Part shown: positions 9,125 to 18,062 of the stretch, one piece after another | Layout: every line of letters begins with the position of its first letter | Numbering within the stretch: the stretch's first letter is position 1 | Assembly (NCBI RefSeq): GCF_039614725.1 | Contig: NZ_CP154859.1 | Location: 2,418,001-2,482,000, forward strand | DNA from: Thauera sp. JM12B12 | GTDB taxonomy: Bacteria; Pseudomonadota; Gammaproteobacteria; Burkholderiales; Rhodocyclaceae | DNA length: 64,000 bases | Direction of reading: 5' to 3' | Made by a program: the position numbers and the translations under genes | The notes under the pieces: generated by a model | What the model was told of the DNA's origin: nothing | The model's input: the letters and a program-made list of their open reading frames with translations, nothing else | Databases searched by the model: none

Positions 9125-9874
9125 TCAGATCACCTTCGCAACGTTCTTGAGTTTGTCGACCAGCTGGGCCACGTCGGCCACGCGCTCACCGGCGCTGCGC
9201 TTGGGCGGCTCGGACACTTTCAGGGTCGCCAGGCGCGGGGCGACATCGACACCCAGATCGGCCGGCTTGACCGTATCGAGGGGCTTCTTCTTGGCCTTCA
9301 TGATGTTGGGCAGCGTGGCATAACGCGGCTCATTGAGGCGCAGGTCGGTGGTCACGACGGCCGGCAGCTTCACCGCAAGCGTCTCGAGACCGCCGTCGAT
9401 CTCGCGCGTCACCTGGGCCTTGCCGTCAGCCAGGGTCACCTTGGAGGCGAAGGTCGCCTGCGGCCACCCGGCCAGCGCGGCCAGCATCTGGCCCGTCTGG
9501 TTGGCGTCGTCGTCGATCGCCTGCTTGCCGCAGATCACCAGATTGGGCTGTTCCTTGTCGCACACCGCCTTCAGCAGCTTGGCGACCGCCAGCGGCTGCA
9601 GCTCGACATCCGTCTCGACCAGGATGCCACGGTCGGCACCAATGGCCATCGCCGCGCGCAGGGTCTCCTGGCATGCGCCGACACCGCAGCTCACCGCCAC
9701 CACTTCGGTGACGACGCCGGCTTCCTTCAGGCGCACGGCCTCCTCGACCGCGATCTCGTCGAAGGGGTTCATGCTCATCTTGACGTTCGCCAGATCCACG
9801 CCGCTGCCGTCGGCCTTGACGCGAACCTTGACGTTGTAATCGACAACGCGTTTGACGGGTACGAGAACTTTCAC
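9125..9874 (-). CDS. etfB: Electron transfer flavoprotein, beta subunit
   Basis: A 249-residue protein starting at GTG 9874 (read [20 protein letters not shown]) with an AAGGAG ribosome site just upstream. It shows the AMP-binding and recognition-loop region typical of Etf[33 protein letters not shown] and the ETF-beta signature [32 protein letters not shown]. It leads the leftward operon etfB-etfA-permease-acyl-CoA dehydrogenase, transcribed divergently from the TetR-type gene. Confidence 0.97.
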   Translation of the reverse strand: MKVLVPVKRVVDYNVKVRVKADGSGVDLANVKMSMNPFDEIAVEEAVRLKEAGVVTEVVAVSCGVGACQETLRAAMAIGADRGILVETDVELQPLAVAKLLKAVCDKEQPNLVICGKQAIDDDANQTGQMLAALAGWPQATFASKVTLADGKAQVTREIDGGLETLAVKLPAVVTTDLRLNEPRYATLPNIMKAKKKPLDTVKPADLGVDVAPRLATLKVSEPPKRSAGERVADVAQLVDKLKNVAKVI

Positions 9875-9980
9875 TCTGCCGCGCTCCTTGTATGTGCTGA
9901 TTGAGTTACCGGCGATGCGCCGGACACGCTGATTATGTCACCGCGCTCACCCGAAGGCACTGCTGCGGAGCAGCACGAGC

Positions 9981-10045
9981 CATACGGGAGAGTATGGCGC
10001 ATACGGTAGCGTATGGAGGCAGAATCGTCAATACTACGCCGTATG
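9981..10045. promoter_or_regulatory. Triple operator ATAC-N6-GTAT in the etfB/tetR divergent region
   Basis: Three inverted repeats share ATAC-N6-GTAT: at 9982-9995 (CATACGGGAGAGTATG), at 10001-10014 (CATACGGTAGCGTATG, a perfect 6-bp-arm palindrome) and at 10031-10044. They occupy the gap between divergent etfB and the TetR-family gene, and the last two overlap the two candidate start codons of that gene. This is the usual arrangement for autoregulation plus control of the facing operon. Binding by this particular regulator is inferred. Confidence 0.7.
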
Positions 10046-10648
10046 GAAAACACTGTAAAAAAACCGCGTAGCCAACTCGACCGCGACGCCTGGGTTGCGG
10101 GCGCCGTCGAGGTTCTGGCTGAAGAAGGCATCGCCGGCCTGCGCGTCGAAGTACTCGCCAAGCGCCTCAAGGTCACCAAGGGAAGCTTCTACTGGCATTT
10201 CACCGACCGCCGCGACCTCCTGCTGGCGGTGCTCAGCCATTGGAAGGAAGGCCGCATCCGCGACATCATCAAGCAGACGCGCGCCCAGGCCGGCCGGGAG
10301 CTGGAACAGATCTACCATGTGATCGACGTGTACAGCGCGAGCCGCAGCCGGCGCGGGATGATGATCGAGCTCGCCGTTCGGGACTGGGCGCGGCGCGACG
10401 CCGAGGCCGGCGCGATCGTCGCCGAGGTGGATGACGTTCGCCTGCGCTGCGCGCGCGAGCTGTTCCTCGCCTGTGGCGTGCCGATGGAAGAAGCCTCCAG
10501 CCGCTGCATGCTGCTCTACGCCTATGTGTTCGGCGTGTCGCTGATGATCTACGAGAAGTTCGACAGCGACGTTGTCCGCCTCAAGCGCGACATCGCCGAT
10601 CTGATCGCGCGCTCATCGGCAATGGCCGACGCACCGAAGGCGGCCTGA
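10043..10648 (+). CDS. TetR family transcriptional regulator
   Basis: From ATG 10043 the protein has 201 residues. The N-terminal helix-turn-helix reads DAWVAGAVEVLAEEGIAGLRVEVLAKRLKVTKGSFYWHFTDRRDLLLAVL, a typical TetR DNA-binding domain; the rest is an all-helical ligand domain. ATG 10013 would add ten residues. I prefer 10043 because TetR domains usually begin 8-15 residues before this point. Neither start has a clear ribosome site. By position it probably represses itself and the etf/acyl-CoA dehydrogenase operon in response to an acyl-CoA-like ligand. Confidence 0.88.
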   Translation: MENTVKKPRSQLDRDAWVAGAVEVLAEEGIAGLRVEVLAKRLKVTKGSFYWHFTDRRDLLLAVLSHWKEGRIRDIIKQTRAQAGRELEQIYHVIDVYSASRSRRGMMIELAVRDWARRDAEAGAIVAEVDDVRLRCARELFLACGVPMEEASSRCMLLYAYVFGVSLMIYEKFDSDVVRLKRDIADLIARSSAMADAPKAA

Positions 10649-10650
10649 TC

Positions 10651-11421
10651 TCAGGCTGGGAGCCAGCCGCCGAGTGCGTTGCGGGCGTTCCGCCCGGTGG
10701 TGGCCGCCACCTCGTCCACGCTGATTCCGCGCAGCTCAGCCAGGATGGCCGCGTAGCGGGCCAGGTTCGCAGGGACGTTGCGCGCTCCCTGGCCCCAGGC
10801 GGGCGGAATGTCCGGCGCGTCGGTCTCGAGCACGATCGCATCGAGCGGCAGACTGCGCGCGAGCTCCCGGATCCGCGTCGAACCCTCGAAGCTCATCGCC
10901 CCGCCGAAACCGAGCCGAAAGCCGAGGTCGATGAACATCTGCGCCTGTTGCCTGCTGCCGTTGAACGCGTGAGCGATGCCGCCGGGAACCTCGATGCGGC
11001 GCAGCTGCTTGAGGATCGGGTCGACCGCGCGCCGCACGTGCAGGATCACCGGCAGGGCATGTCGACGCGCAAGCTTGAGCTGGGCGACGAAGAATTCTAG
11101 CTGCCGCTCGGGATCCACATCGGTGAAGAAATTGTCGAGGCCGATCTCGCCGACCGCTCGCGCCTCCCCGCGCGCGAGCAACCCCTCGAGCACGCCGAGG
11201 TCGTCCTCCTGCGCACCCATCACGTACAGGGGGTGGATGCCGAGTGCGGGACAGACATCGGTGCGCGTGGTGGCGAGCGCGCGTACGCGCTCGAAGCTCG
11301 CGCGATCCACCGCCGGCACCACGAAGCCCCGCACGCCGACGGCGCGTGCCGCGGCGATGAGCTCATCGCGGTCGGCGTCGAATTCACCGGCGTCGAGATG
11401 AATGTGGGAGTCGATCAGCAT
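10651..11421 (-). CDS. tatD: TatD family metal-dependent hydrolase
   Basis: A 256-residue TIM-barrel hydrolase starting MLIDSHIHLDAGEFDADRDELI (metal ligands H6 and H8). Other family motifs are VGEIGLDNF (metal Glu), LPVILHVRRA (His), GIAHAFNGS (His) and IVLETDAPDIPP (Asp). TatD proteins are 3'-5' DNA/RNA exonucleases or related amidohydrolases. GTG at 11436 would add MGEGA. It ends 2 bp from the convergent TetR gene and starts 21 bp after the enoyl-CoA hydratase. Confidence 0.9.
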   Translation of the reverse strand: MLIDSHIHLDAGEFDADRDELIAAARAVGVRGFVVPAVDRASFERVRALATTRTDVCPALGIHPLYVMGAQEDDLGVLEGLLARGEARAVGEIGLDNFFTDVDPERQLEFFVAQLKLARRHALPVILHVRRAVDPILKQLRRIEVPGGIAHAFNGSRQQAQMFIDLGFRLGFGGAMSFEGSTRIRELARSLPLDAIVLETDAPDIPPAWGQGARNVPANLARYAAILAELRGISVDEVAATTGRNARNALGGWLPA

Positions 11422-11442
11422 CGCCCCCTCACCCACCGCGCC

Positions 11443-12243
11443 TCAGCGCCCCTTGAACTCGGGCTTGCGCTTGGCGATGAAGGCGTCAATGCCCTCGGCA
11501 GCATCCTCGCACATCATGTTGCAGGCCATCGTCTCGGAGGCGAGCTGGTAGGCGGCATCCAGCCCCATCTCGAGCTGCTTGTAGAACATCTGCTTGCCCA
11601 TGCGGACCGCGGCCGGCGACTTGGCCACGATGGACGCGGCGAGGCGCTCGACCTCCGCATCGAGCTGCTCGAGCGGCACCACGCGATTGACGAGCCCGCG
11701 CCGTTGCGCCTCGTTCGCGTCGATGAAGTCGCCCGTCACCAGCATCTCGAAGGCCTCCTTTCGCCCCATGTTGCGCGACAGGCCGACGCTCGGCGTCGCA
11801 CAGAACAGACCGACGTTGATGCCCGAGACGGCAAAGCGGGCGGTGTCGGCAGCGACCGCCAGATCGCACATCGAGACCAGCTGGCAGCCCGCAGCGGTCG
11901 CGATGCTGTGAACGCGGGCGATGACGGGCTGCGGAAGCTCGGTCAGCTTCATCATGAACTTGCCGCACAGACGGAACAGGCGCTGCTGGAACTCGAGGGT
12001 GTGGTTGCCACGCATCTCCTTGAGGTCGTGGCCGGCGCAGAACGCCTTACCCTCGCCGGCGATGACGACGACGCGCACGCTGTCGTCGCGGGCGATCTCG
12101 TCAACGGCCGCGATCAAGGTCTCGAGCATCTCGAAGGACAGCGAGTTGAACTGCTGCGGACGGTTGAGGGTGAGCGTGGTGACGCCGCCCTGGTCACGGC
12201 GCAACAGGATGGATTCGCGGGTCTCGGTGGTGGCGATGCTCAT
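11443..12243 (-). CDS. Enoyl-CoA hydratase/isomerase family protein
   Basis: A 266-residue crotonase-fold protein starting MSIATTETRESILLRRDQGGVTTLTLNRPQQFNSLSFEML with GAGGAG upstream. The oxyanion-hole segments are AGEGKAFCAGHDLKEM and AATAAGCQLVSMCDLAVAADTARF-like. The usual second catalytic Glu of true hydratases (near the VGLFCATPSVGLSRNMGRKEA segment) is not in its normal place, as in the ECHDC3-like group, so the reaction is uncertain. It sits with an acyl-CoA ligase and the ETF operon, suggesting acyl-CoA degradation. Confidence 0.88.
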   Translation of the reverse strand: MSIATTETRESILLRRDQGGVTTLTLNRPQQFNSLSFEMLETLIAAVDEIARDDSVRVVVIAGEGKAFCAGHDLKEMRGNHTLEFQQRLFRLCGKFMMKLTELPQPVIARVHSIATAAGCQLVSMCDLAVAADTARFAVSGINVGLFCATPSVGLSRNMGRKEAFEMLVTGDFIDANEAQRRGLVNRVVPLEQLDAEVERLAASIVAKSPAAVRMGKQMFYKQLEMGLDAAYQLASETMACNMMCEDAAEGIDAFIAKRKPEFKGR

Positions 12244-12296
12244 GCTGGGGTCTCCTCGACGTGGTGTTGAGCGGGCGGCGAGCGCGCACCCTCCAG

Positions 12297-12312
12297 TTAA
12301 CGTTAACGTCAA
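12297..12312. promoter_or_regulatory. LiuR-like palindromic operator upstream of the enoyl-CoA hydratase
   Basis: TTAACGTTAACGTCAA is a near-perfect palindrome 53 bp upstream of the hydratase start. It fits the TTnACGTnnACGTnAA type of site known for LiuR-like MerR regulators of branched-chain and fatty acid catabolism in proteobacteria. The protein that binds it is not in this window; assignment is by motif only. Confidence 0.5.
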
Positions 12313-12372
12313 TCAGCGCTCGGCGCCAGCCCTCGGAACGCTGCGGAAGCACACGCCTCCGCAGCGCCGGAC

Positions 12373-14025
12373 TCACTCGAACGCGTCGGTCGACTTCGCC
12401 TTCTCGCGCAGGACGAACTTTTGGATCTTGCCGGTCGAGGTCTTCGGCAGCTCGCCGAAGATGATCCGCTTCGGCACCTTGAAGCCGGCCAGGTGCTCGC
12501 GGCAATGCGCGACGATCGCCTCGCTTGTGGCCTCGGCGCCGTCGCGCAGCTCGACGAAGGCGCAGGGAACCTCTCCCCACTTCTCGTCGGGAAGCGCGAC
12601 CACCGCCGCCGCCATCACCGCGGGGTGCTTGTAGAGCGCATCCTCGACCTCGATCGAGGAAATGTTCTCGCCACCGGAGATGATGATGTCCTTGGAGCGA
12701 TCCTTGATCTTGACGTACCCATCGGGCTGCATGACCGCGAGGTCGCCGGTGTGGTACCAGCCGCCACGAAACGACTCGGCAGTGGCGTCCGGATTCTTCA
12801 GGTAACCCTTCATGACCAGGTTGCCACGGAACATGATCTCACCCATGGTCTCCCCGTCCCAGGGCACCGGCTCCATGGTGGCTGGATCCATCACCGTGAT
12901 CCCTTCCTGGGCGTGATAGCGCACGCCCTGGCGCCCGTTCAGCGTCACCTGCTCGGCAAGCGGCAGCGCGCGCCATTCGTCGTGCTTCGCGCACACCGCG
13001 GCCGGTCCGTAGGTCTCGGTGAGGCCATAGACGTGGGTGATGTCGAAGCCGATCTTCGCCATCCCCTCGATCACCGCGGCCGGGGGTGGCGCGGCCGCCA
13101 CCAGTCCCGAGACCTTGTGATTGATGCCCTTGCGCCACTCTTCCGGAGCATTGGCCAGCATCGAATGCACGATCGGCGCGCCGCAGTAGTGAGTGACGCC
13201 ATGTTCGCGAATGGCATCGAAGATCAGGCGCGGATCGACCCGCCGCAGGCAGACGTTCACGCCTGCATTGGCGGCCATCGTCCATGCGAAGCACCAGCCG
13301 TTGCAGTGGAACATCGGCAGCGTCCACAGGTACACCGCATGCGGCGGCATGCCCCAGGAGACGATGTTCGACATCGCGTTGAGGTAGGCGCCGCGGTGGT
13401 GATACACCACGCCCTTGGGGTTGCCGGTGGTGCCCGAGGTGTAGTTGAGCGAGATCGCCTCCCACTCGTCGGCGGGCTGCTCGAAGACGAAGTCCTCGCT
13501 GCCCTCAGCGAGAAGCGCCTCGTACTCGTGCGTACCGACGCGCTCGCCGGGACCGCTGTACTCGGGGTCGTCGACATCGACCACGATCATGTCCGCGCGG
13601 CCGGCAAGCTCGATGGCCTTCTTCACCATGCGCGAATACTCGCGGTCGGTGAGGAGAACCTTTGCCTCGCCGTGGTTGAGGATGAAGGCGACCGCTTCGG
13701 CGTCGAGGCGGGTGTTGATCGTGTTCAGGACCGCACCACAGGCAGGGACGCCGAAGTGGGCCTCGAACATCTCGGGCGTGTTGTTCAGGATCGCGGCGAC
13801 CGTGTCGCCCTTGCCCACGCCGAGCTGCTTGAGCGCCGAGGCGAGGCGCCGCGCACGCGCATAGCTCTCACGCCAGGTGAGACGGCGCGCACCGTGGATC
13901 ACGGCCACGCGATCCGGATAGACGTAGGCGCTGCGCTCAATGAACGTGAGCGGGGTGAGCGCCACGTAGTTCGCTGCATTCTTCTCGAGCCCTACTGCGT
14001 AAGGCGATTGTCCGCTCTCGCTCAC
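12373..14025 (-). CDS. Acyl-CoA synthetase (AMP-forming)
   Basis: A 550-residue ANL-superfamily ligase. It has the P-loop YTSGTTGNPKGVVYHHRG (about residues 194-211), the A5 motif VYGLTETYGP, the A7/A8 motifs GGWYHTGDLAVMQPDGYVKIKDRSKDIIISGGENISSIEVE, and the C-terminal catalytic Lys in LPKTSTGKIQKFVL. It activates a carboxylic acid through an acyl-adenylate to its CoA thioester. The closest style is the medium-chain/methylmercaptopropionate-type ligase group, but the substrate is not fixed by sequence. It lies 129 bp upstream of the hydratase gene, the gap holding the LiuR-like site. Confidence 0.92.
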   Translation of the reverse strand: MSESGQSPYAVGLEKNAANYVALTPLTFIERSAYVYPDRVAVIHGARRLTWRESYARARRLASALKQLGVGKGDTVAAILNNTPEMFEAHFGVPACGAVLNTINTRLDAEAVAFILNHGEAKVLLTDREYSRMVKKAIELAGRADMIVVDVDDPEYSGPGERVGTHEYEALLAEGSEDFVFEQPADEWEAISLNYTSGTTGNPKGVVYHHRGAYLNAMSNIVSWGMPPHAVYLWTLPMFHCNGWCFAWTMAANAGVNVCLRRVDPRLIFDAIREHGVTHYCGAPIVHSMLANAPEEWRKGINHKVSGLVAAAPPPAAVIEGMAKIGFDITHVYGLTETYGPAAVCAKHDEWRALPLAEQVTLNGRQGVRYHAQEGITVMDPATMEPVPWDGETMGEIMFRGNLVMKGYLKNPDATAESFRGGWYHTGDLAVMQPDGYVKIKDRSKDIIISGGENISSIEVEDALYKHPAVMAAAVVALPDEKWGEVPCAFVELRDGAEATSEAIVAHCREHLAGFKVPKRIIFGELPKTSTGKIQKFVLREKAKSTDAFE

Positions 14026-14213
14026 TTCACGTTCCTCCTCGTCCTGATGTGCCCGCCTTGGCGGCGGCTCGTTGGTATCGTTCGGGCGCTGTGGTGCGCG
14101 CCTGCATTCAACCCGGGGGCACGCCCGTGGTCAAGGGCAGCGAGGAAAGGCGTGGATCAGGGCGCCACGCATGCGCGCGGCGCGTGCGGGCCGGTGCGTG
14201 AGGCAGAGGGCGG

Positions 14214-15716
14214 TCAGGCGGTCGGCGTGCGCAGGCTCAGCGCCCGCACATAGAGCGCGCGACCGAGCCCCTGCCACTGGCGGCGCTCCTCTTCGAGCGC
14301 GGCGGCGGTGAGCGGCAGCTTCTGCAGCCAGCCCGGCGCCGCGGTGAGGGTGAAGCCCCGCCCTTCGCGTCCCAGCGTCACGGGCGGCAGCCCGCGCGCA
14401 TCGCGCGCACGGTGGATGACCACCGCCAGGCGCAGACAGGCGATCAGCAGCCAGTCCACGCTGCCCGCGTCGATCGATGCCACCCGCTCGAGCTTGCCGC
14501 GATGCGCGAGCACCAGCCGCGCCAGGCGCGCCTGGTCCATGCGCGAGAAGCCCGGCATGTCCGCATTGCCGACGATGTAGGCACTGTGCTTGTGATAGCT
14601 CGAATGCGCGACCGAGATCCCGATCTCATGCAGCATCGCCGCCCAACGCAGGAACCGGTGGTCGATGTGCTCGGACTCGGCCATCCCGGGCTCGAGTTGC
14701 GCGAGCAATGCGCAGGCCGTGTCCGCCACCTGCTGCGCCTGGCGCAGGTCAACGCCATAGCGCCGCATGAAGGCGCCGACGGTGGCGTCGCGCAGGTCGT
14801 GATGGTGATAGCGCCCGAGCAGGTCGTAGAGCACGCCAAGGCGCAATGCACCTTCGGAGAACACCATGTGCTCCAGGTCGAACTCCTTGAACACGGCGTT
14901 CATGATCGCGAAGCCGCCGAGGATCACCGGCAGACGGTCCCCCTTGAGGCCGGCGAGATCCACGGCGTCGACGCTGCCGGCACGCAGCAAGGCCGCCTTG
15001 AACTGCTCGAGGCCGTCCCGGGTGATGCCGCCGCGCGAGAATCCGTTCTGCTCGAGGATCTCGAGCAGCGCCTTCGCCGTGCCGCTGGAGCCGACCGCCT
15101 CCTCCCAGCCCGCTTCGCGATAGGCGGCGGAAATCGTCTGCAGTTCTCGCCGTGCGGCGAGCTCGGCGTCCTTGAGGCTGCGCTTGTCGATCCTGCCATC
15201 GGGGAAGAAGCGCAGGCTGAATCCCACGCAACCCATGTAGCGCGACTCGAGCAGCAGCGGCTCGAAGCTCTTGCCGATGATGAACTCCGTGGAGCCGCCG
15301 CCGATATCGACCACGAGTTGCTGCTTGTGGGGGTCCGGCAGCGTGTGCGCGACGCCGACATAGATCAGGCGCGCTTCCTCACGACCGGCGATGACCTCGA
15401 TCGGGAAGCCGAGCGCCGCCTCGGCACGAATCAGGAACTCGGGTGCGTTCTTCGCCACCCGCAGCGTGTTCGTCGCCACCGCGCGTACGCGCTCGGGCGG
15501 GAAGTCGCGCAGGCGCTCCTGGAAGCGCTGCAGGGCCACCACCCCACGCTGCTGCGATGCGAGGTCGAGCTTCTTGTCGGGCGACAGGCCGGCAGCCAGC
15601 CGCACCGCCTCCTTGAGGCCATCGAGCGGATAGATCTGGTCATTGACGATACGCCCGACCTGAAGCCGGAAACTGTTCGAACCCAAATCGATCGCTGCAA
15701 TCAGATCTCGCATCAT
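14214..15716 (-). CDS. ppx: Exopolyphosphatase (Ppx/GppA family)
   Basis: A 500-residue protein starting MMRDLIAAIDLGSNSFRLQVGRI. It has the ASKHA phosphate motifs DLGSNSFRL and VVDIGGGSTEFIIG, and a C-terminal HD-like region (RWAAMLHEIGISVAHSSYHKHSAYIVGNADMPGF). It removes terminal phosphate from polyphosphate, and possibly pppGpp in GppA-like members. The gene is divergent from ppk, so synthesis and breakdown of polyphosphate share one intergenic region. ATG 15713 is an equally possible start. Confidence 0.94.
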   Translation of the reverse strand: MMRDLIAAIDLGSNSFRLQVGRIVNDQIYPLDGLKEAVRLAAGLSPDKKLDLASQQRGVVALQRFQERLRDFPPERVRAVATNTLRVAKNAPEFLIRAEAALGFPIEVIAGREEARLIYVGVAHTLPDPHKQQLVVDIGGGSTEFIIGKSFEPLLLESRYMGCVGFSLRFFPDGRIDKRSLKDAELAARRELQTISAAYREAGWEEAVGSSGTAKALLEILEQNGFSRGGITRDGLEQFKAALLRAGSVDAVDLAGLKGDRLPVILGGFAIMNAVFKEFDLEHMVFSEGALRLGVLYDLLGRYHHHDLRDATVGAFMRRYGVDLRQAQQVADTACALLAQLEPGMAESEHIDHRFLRWAAMLHEIGISVAHSSYHKHSAYIVGNADMPGFSRMDQARLARLVLAHRGKLERVASIDAGSVDWLLIACLRLAVVIHRARDARGLPPVTLGREGRGFTLTAAPGWLQKLPLTAAALEEERRQWQGLGRALYVRALSLRTPTA

Positions 15717-15835
15717 CGTCGTCGGAACTGACGCACGTGGCGCCGAAGGGGCGGATTCTAGCACCGCACTCTGCGCAGCCGGAGCCCGCGGCGCGGGCCG
15801 GCCGGGCCTGGAAACCCCCGCCCGGCGGGCGATCG

Positions 15836-15869
15836 CTGTCATGAAGACGCAAAGAAAGTGTCACATAAT
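15836..15869 (+). promoter_or_regulatory. Possible Pho-box-like repeats and -10 element upstream of ppk
   Basis: CTGTCAT at 15836-15842 and GTGTCAC at 15858-15864 match PhoB half-sites and are 22 bp apart, two 11-bp Pho-box units; the middle unit (15847-15853) is poor. CATAAT at 15864-15869 could be the -10. ppk is in the Pho regulon in several proteobacteria. The match is weak. Confidence 0.27.
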
Positions 15870-15900
15870 CATGAATGCCGCATCGCGCACAGGACTGCCC

Positions 15901-17982
15901 ATGTTTACGCCTCGATCGAATCTCCCGTACCCGCCAGAACATTTTCTCAACCGCGAACTCTCGCTGCTGCAGTTCCAGCGCCGCGTGCTGGCGCAGGCGG
16001 CCGACTCGACCGTGCCGCTGCTCGAGCGCCTGCGCTTCCTGTGCATCGTGTCGAGCAACCTGGACGAGTTCTTCGAGATCCGTGTCTCCGGCATCAAGGA
16101 GCAGATCCGCATCGGCAGCCGGAAGTCCGGCGAGGACGGGATCGCGCCCGCAGACCTGCTCGAGCGCGTCAGCGACGAGGTCCATGACATCATCTCGGAG
16201 CAGTACGAACTGCTCAATGACGACATCCTGCCGGCGCTGGAAAAGGAAGGCGTGGTGTTCCTGCGCCGTACCCTGTGGACCGATGCCCAGCGCGCCTGGA
16301 TCCACGACTATTTCATGCGCGAAGTGATGCCGGTGTTGACGCCGATCGGCCTCGATCCCGCCCACCCCTTCCCGCGCGTGCTCAACAAGAGCCTGAACTT
16401 CGCCGTCGAGCTCGAGGGTCGCGACGCCTTCGGTCGCGACTCGGGCGCGGCAATCGTGCAGGCGCCGCGCGCGCTGCCGCGCGTGATTCGCCTCCCACGC
16501 ACACTCTGCGAGCAGGAATACTGCTTCGTATTCCTGTCCTCCATCCTGCACGCCCACGTCGGCGAGCTGTTCACCGGCATGAACGTGCTCGGCTGCTACC
16601 AGTTCCGCGTCACCCGCAACTCGGACCTGTTCGTCGACGAGGAGGAGGTCAAGGACCTGCGCGCCTCCCTCAAGGGCGAACTGCAGCAGCGCCACTTCGG
16701 TGACGCGGTGCGCCTCGAGGTCGCCGACAACTGCTCGGAGGAGATGGCGACCTTCCTGCTGCAGCACTTCCACCTGATGCCTGACGACCTCTATCGCACA
16801 CCGGGCATCGTCAACCTGGTGCGGCTGATGCAGGTGCCCGACTGGGTCGAACGCCCCGACCTCAAGTACGCGCCCTTCGTCCCCGGCCTGCCCAAGGCGC
16901 TCGACAAGCGTCGCCATGTCTTCACCGCCATTCGTAGCGGCGACATCCTGCTCCACCACCCCTTCCAGAGCTTCGCGCCGGTCATCGAGCTTCTGCGCGC
17001 GGCCGCCGACGACCCTCAGGTGCTGGCGATCAAGATGACGGTGTATCGCACCGGCACCGATTCGGTGCTGATGGAACACCTCGCCCGCGCCGCGCAGAAG
17101 GGCAAGGAAGTGACCGTGGTGCTGGAGCTCATGGCGCGCTTCGACGAGGAGGCCAACATCACCCTGGCCAACCGTCTGGAAGAGGTCGGCGCGCACGTGG
17201 TGTACGGCGTGTTCGGCTACAAGACGCACGCCAAGCTGCTGATGATCGTGCGCCGCGAGGACGATGGCCTGCGCCGCTATGTGCACATGGGTACCGGCAA
17301 CTACCACCCGCGCACCACGCGCTTCTATACCGACTTCGGCCTGCTCACCTGCAACCGCGAGATCGGCGAGGACGTCGCAGCCGTGTTCAAGCAGCTCACC
17401 GGCCTGGGGACGGCAACCGAACTGCGCCACCTGTGGCAGGCGCCGTTCACCCTGCAGCCGAACGTTGTCGCCGCCATCCGGCGCGAGGCCGAGATCGCAC
17501 GCGCGGGCGGGCGCGGCCGCATCATTGCCAAGATGAATGCGCTGCTCGAACCGGAAACGATCGAGGCTCTGTACGAGGCCTCGCAGGCGGGCGTGGAGGT
17601 CGATCTGATCGTGCGCGGCCCTTGCGCACTGCGGCCCGGCGTGCCCGGGCTGTCGGAGAACGTCCGGGTGCGATCGGTGGTCGGCCGCTTCCTCGAGCAC
17701 CATCGCATCTTCCACTTCTATGCCGACGGCGAAGACCGGATGTACCTGTCGAGCGCGGACTGGATGGACCGCAACTTCTTCCGCCGCATCGAGATCGCCT
17801 TCCCGGTGCTCGATCCGCGCCTCAAGCGCCGCGTCATGAAGGAGGGCCTGCGCCCCTACCTCGGCGACAACTGCCAGGCCTGGGACATGCAGTCTGACGG
17901 CAGGTACCGCCGCAAGCACCCGCGCAGCGTCCGCCGCGCGGCCCAGCTGATCCTGCTGAAGGAGCTTGCCGCGAGCAGTTGA
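15901..17982 (+). CDS. ppk: Polyphosphate kinase 1
   Basis: A 693-residue PPK1 starting MFTPRSNLPYPPEHFLNRELSLLQFQRRVLAQA. The Ppk N-domain has SSNLDEFFEIRVSGIKEQI. The two phospholipase-D-like catalytic domains include KMTVYRTG, VVLELMARFDEEAN, GYKTHAKLLMI (autophosphorylated His near residue 443) and VGRFLEHHRIFHFYADG. It reversibly polymerises ATP gamma-phosphate into polyphosphate. In-frame ATGs at 15841 and 15871 exist, but only 15901 has a good ribosome site (AGGA, six bases before) and a typical N-terminus. Confidence 0.96.
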   Translation: MFTPRSNLPYPPEHFLNRELSLLQFQRRVLAQAADSTVPLLERLRFLCIVSSNLDEFFEIRVSGIKEQIRIGSRKSGEDGIAPADLLERVSDEVHDIISEQYELLNDDILPALEKEGVVFLRRTLWTDAQRAWIHDYFMREVMPVLTPIGLDPAHPFPRVLNKSLNFAVELEGRDAFGRDSGAAIVQAPRALPRVIRLPRTLCEQEYCFVFLSSILHAHVGELFTGMNVLGCYQFRVTRNSDLFVDEEEVKDLRASLKGELQQRHFGDAVRLEVADNCSEEMATFLLQHFHLMPDDLYRTPGIVNLVRLMQVPDWVERPDLKYAPFVPGLPKALDKRRHVFTAIRSGDILLHHPFQSFAPVIELLRAAADDPQVLAIKMTVYRTGTDSVLMEHLARAAQKGKEVTVVLELMARFDEEANITLANRLEEVGAHVVYGVFGYKTHAKLLMIVRREDDGLRRYVHMGTGNYHPRTTRFYTDFGLLTCNREIGEDVAAVFKQLTGLGTATELRHLWQAPFTLQPNVVAAIRREAEIARAGGRGRIIAKMNALLEPETIEALYEASQAGVEVDLIVRGPCALRPGVPGLSENVRVRSVVGRFLEHHRIFHFYADGEDRMYLSSADWMDRNFFRRIEIAFPVLDPRLKRRVMKEGLRPYLGDNCQAWDMQSDGRYRRKHPRSVRRAAQLILLKELAASS

Positions 17983-18062
17983 GCGGCCCGGCCCGCCGCG
18001 AGGCCCCTGCGGCGCCACCGACAGGGTGCCGCCGCTGCATCTTCACGCTCGCCGGCAAACCC

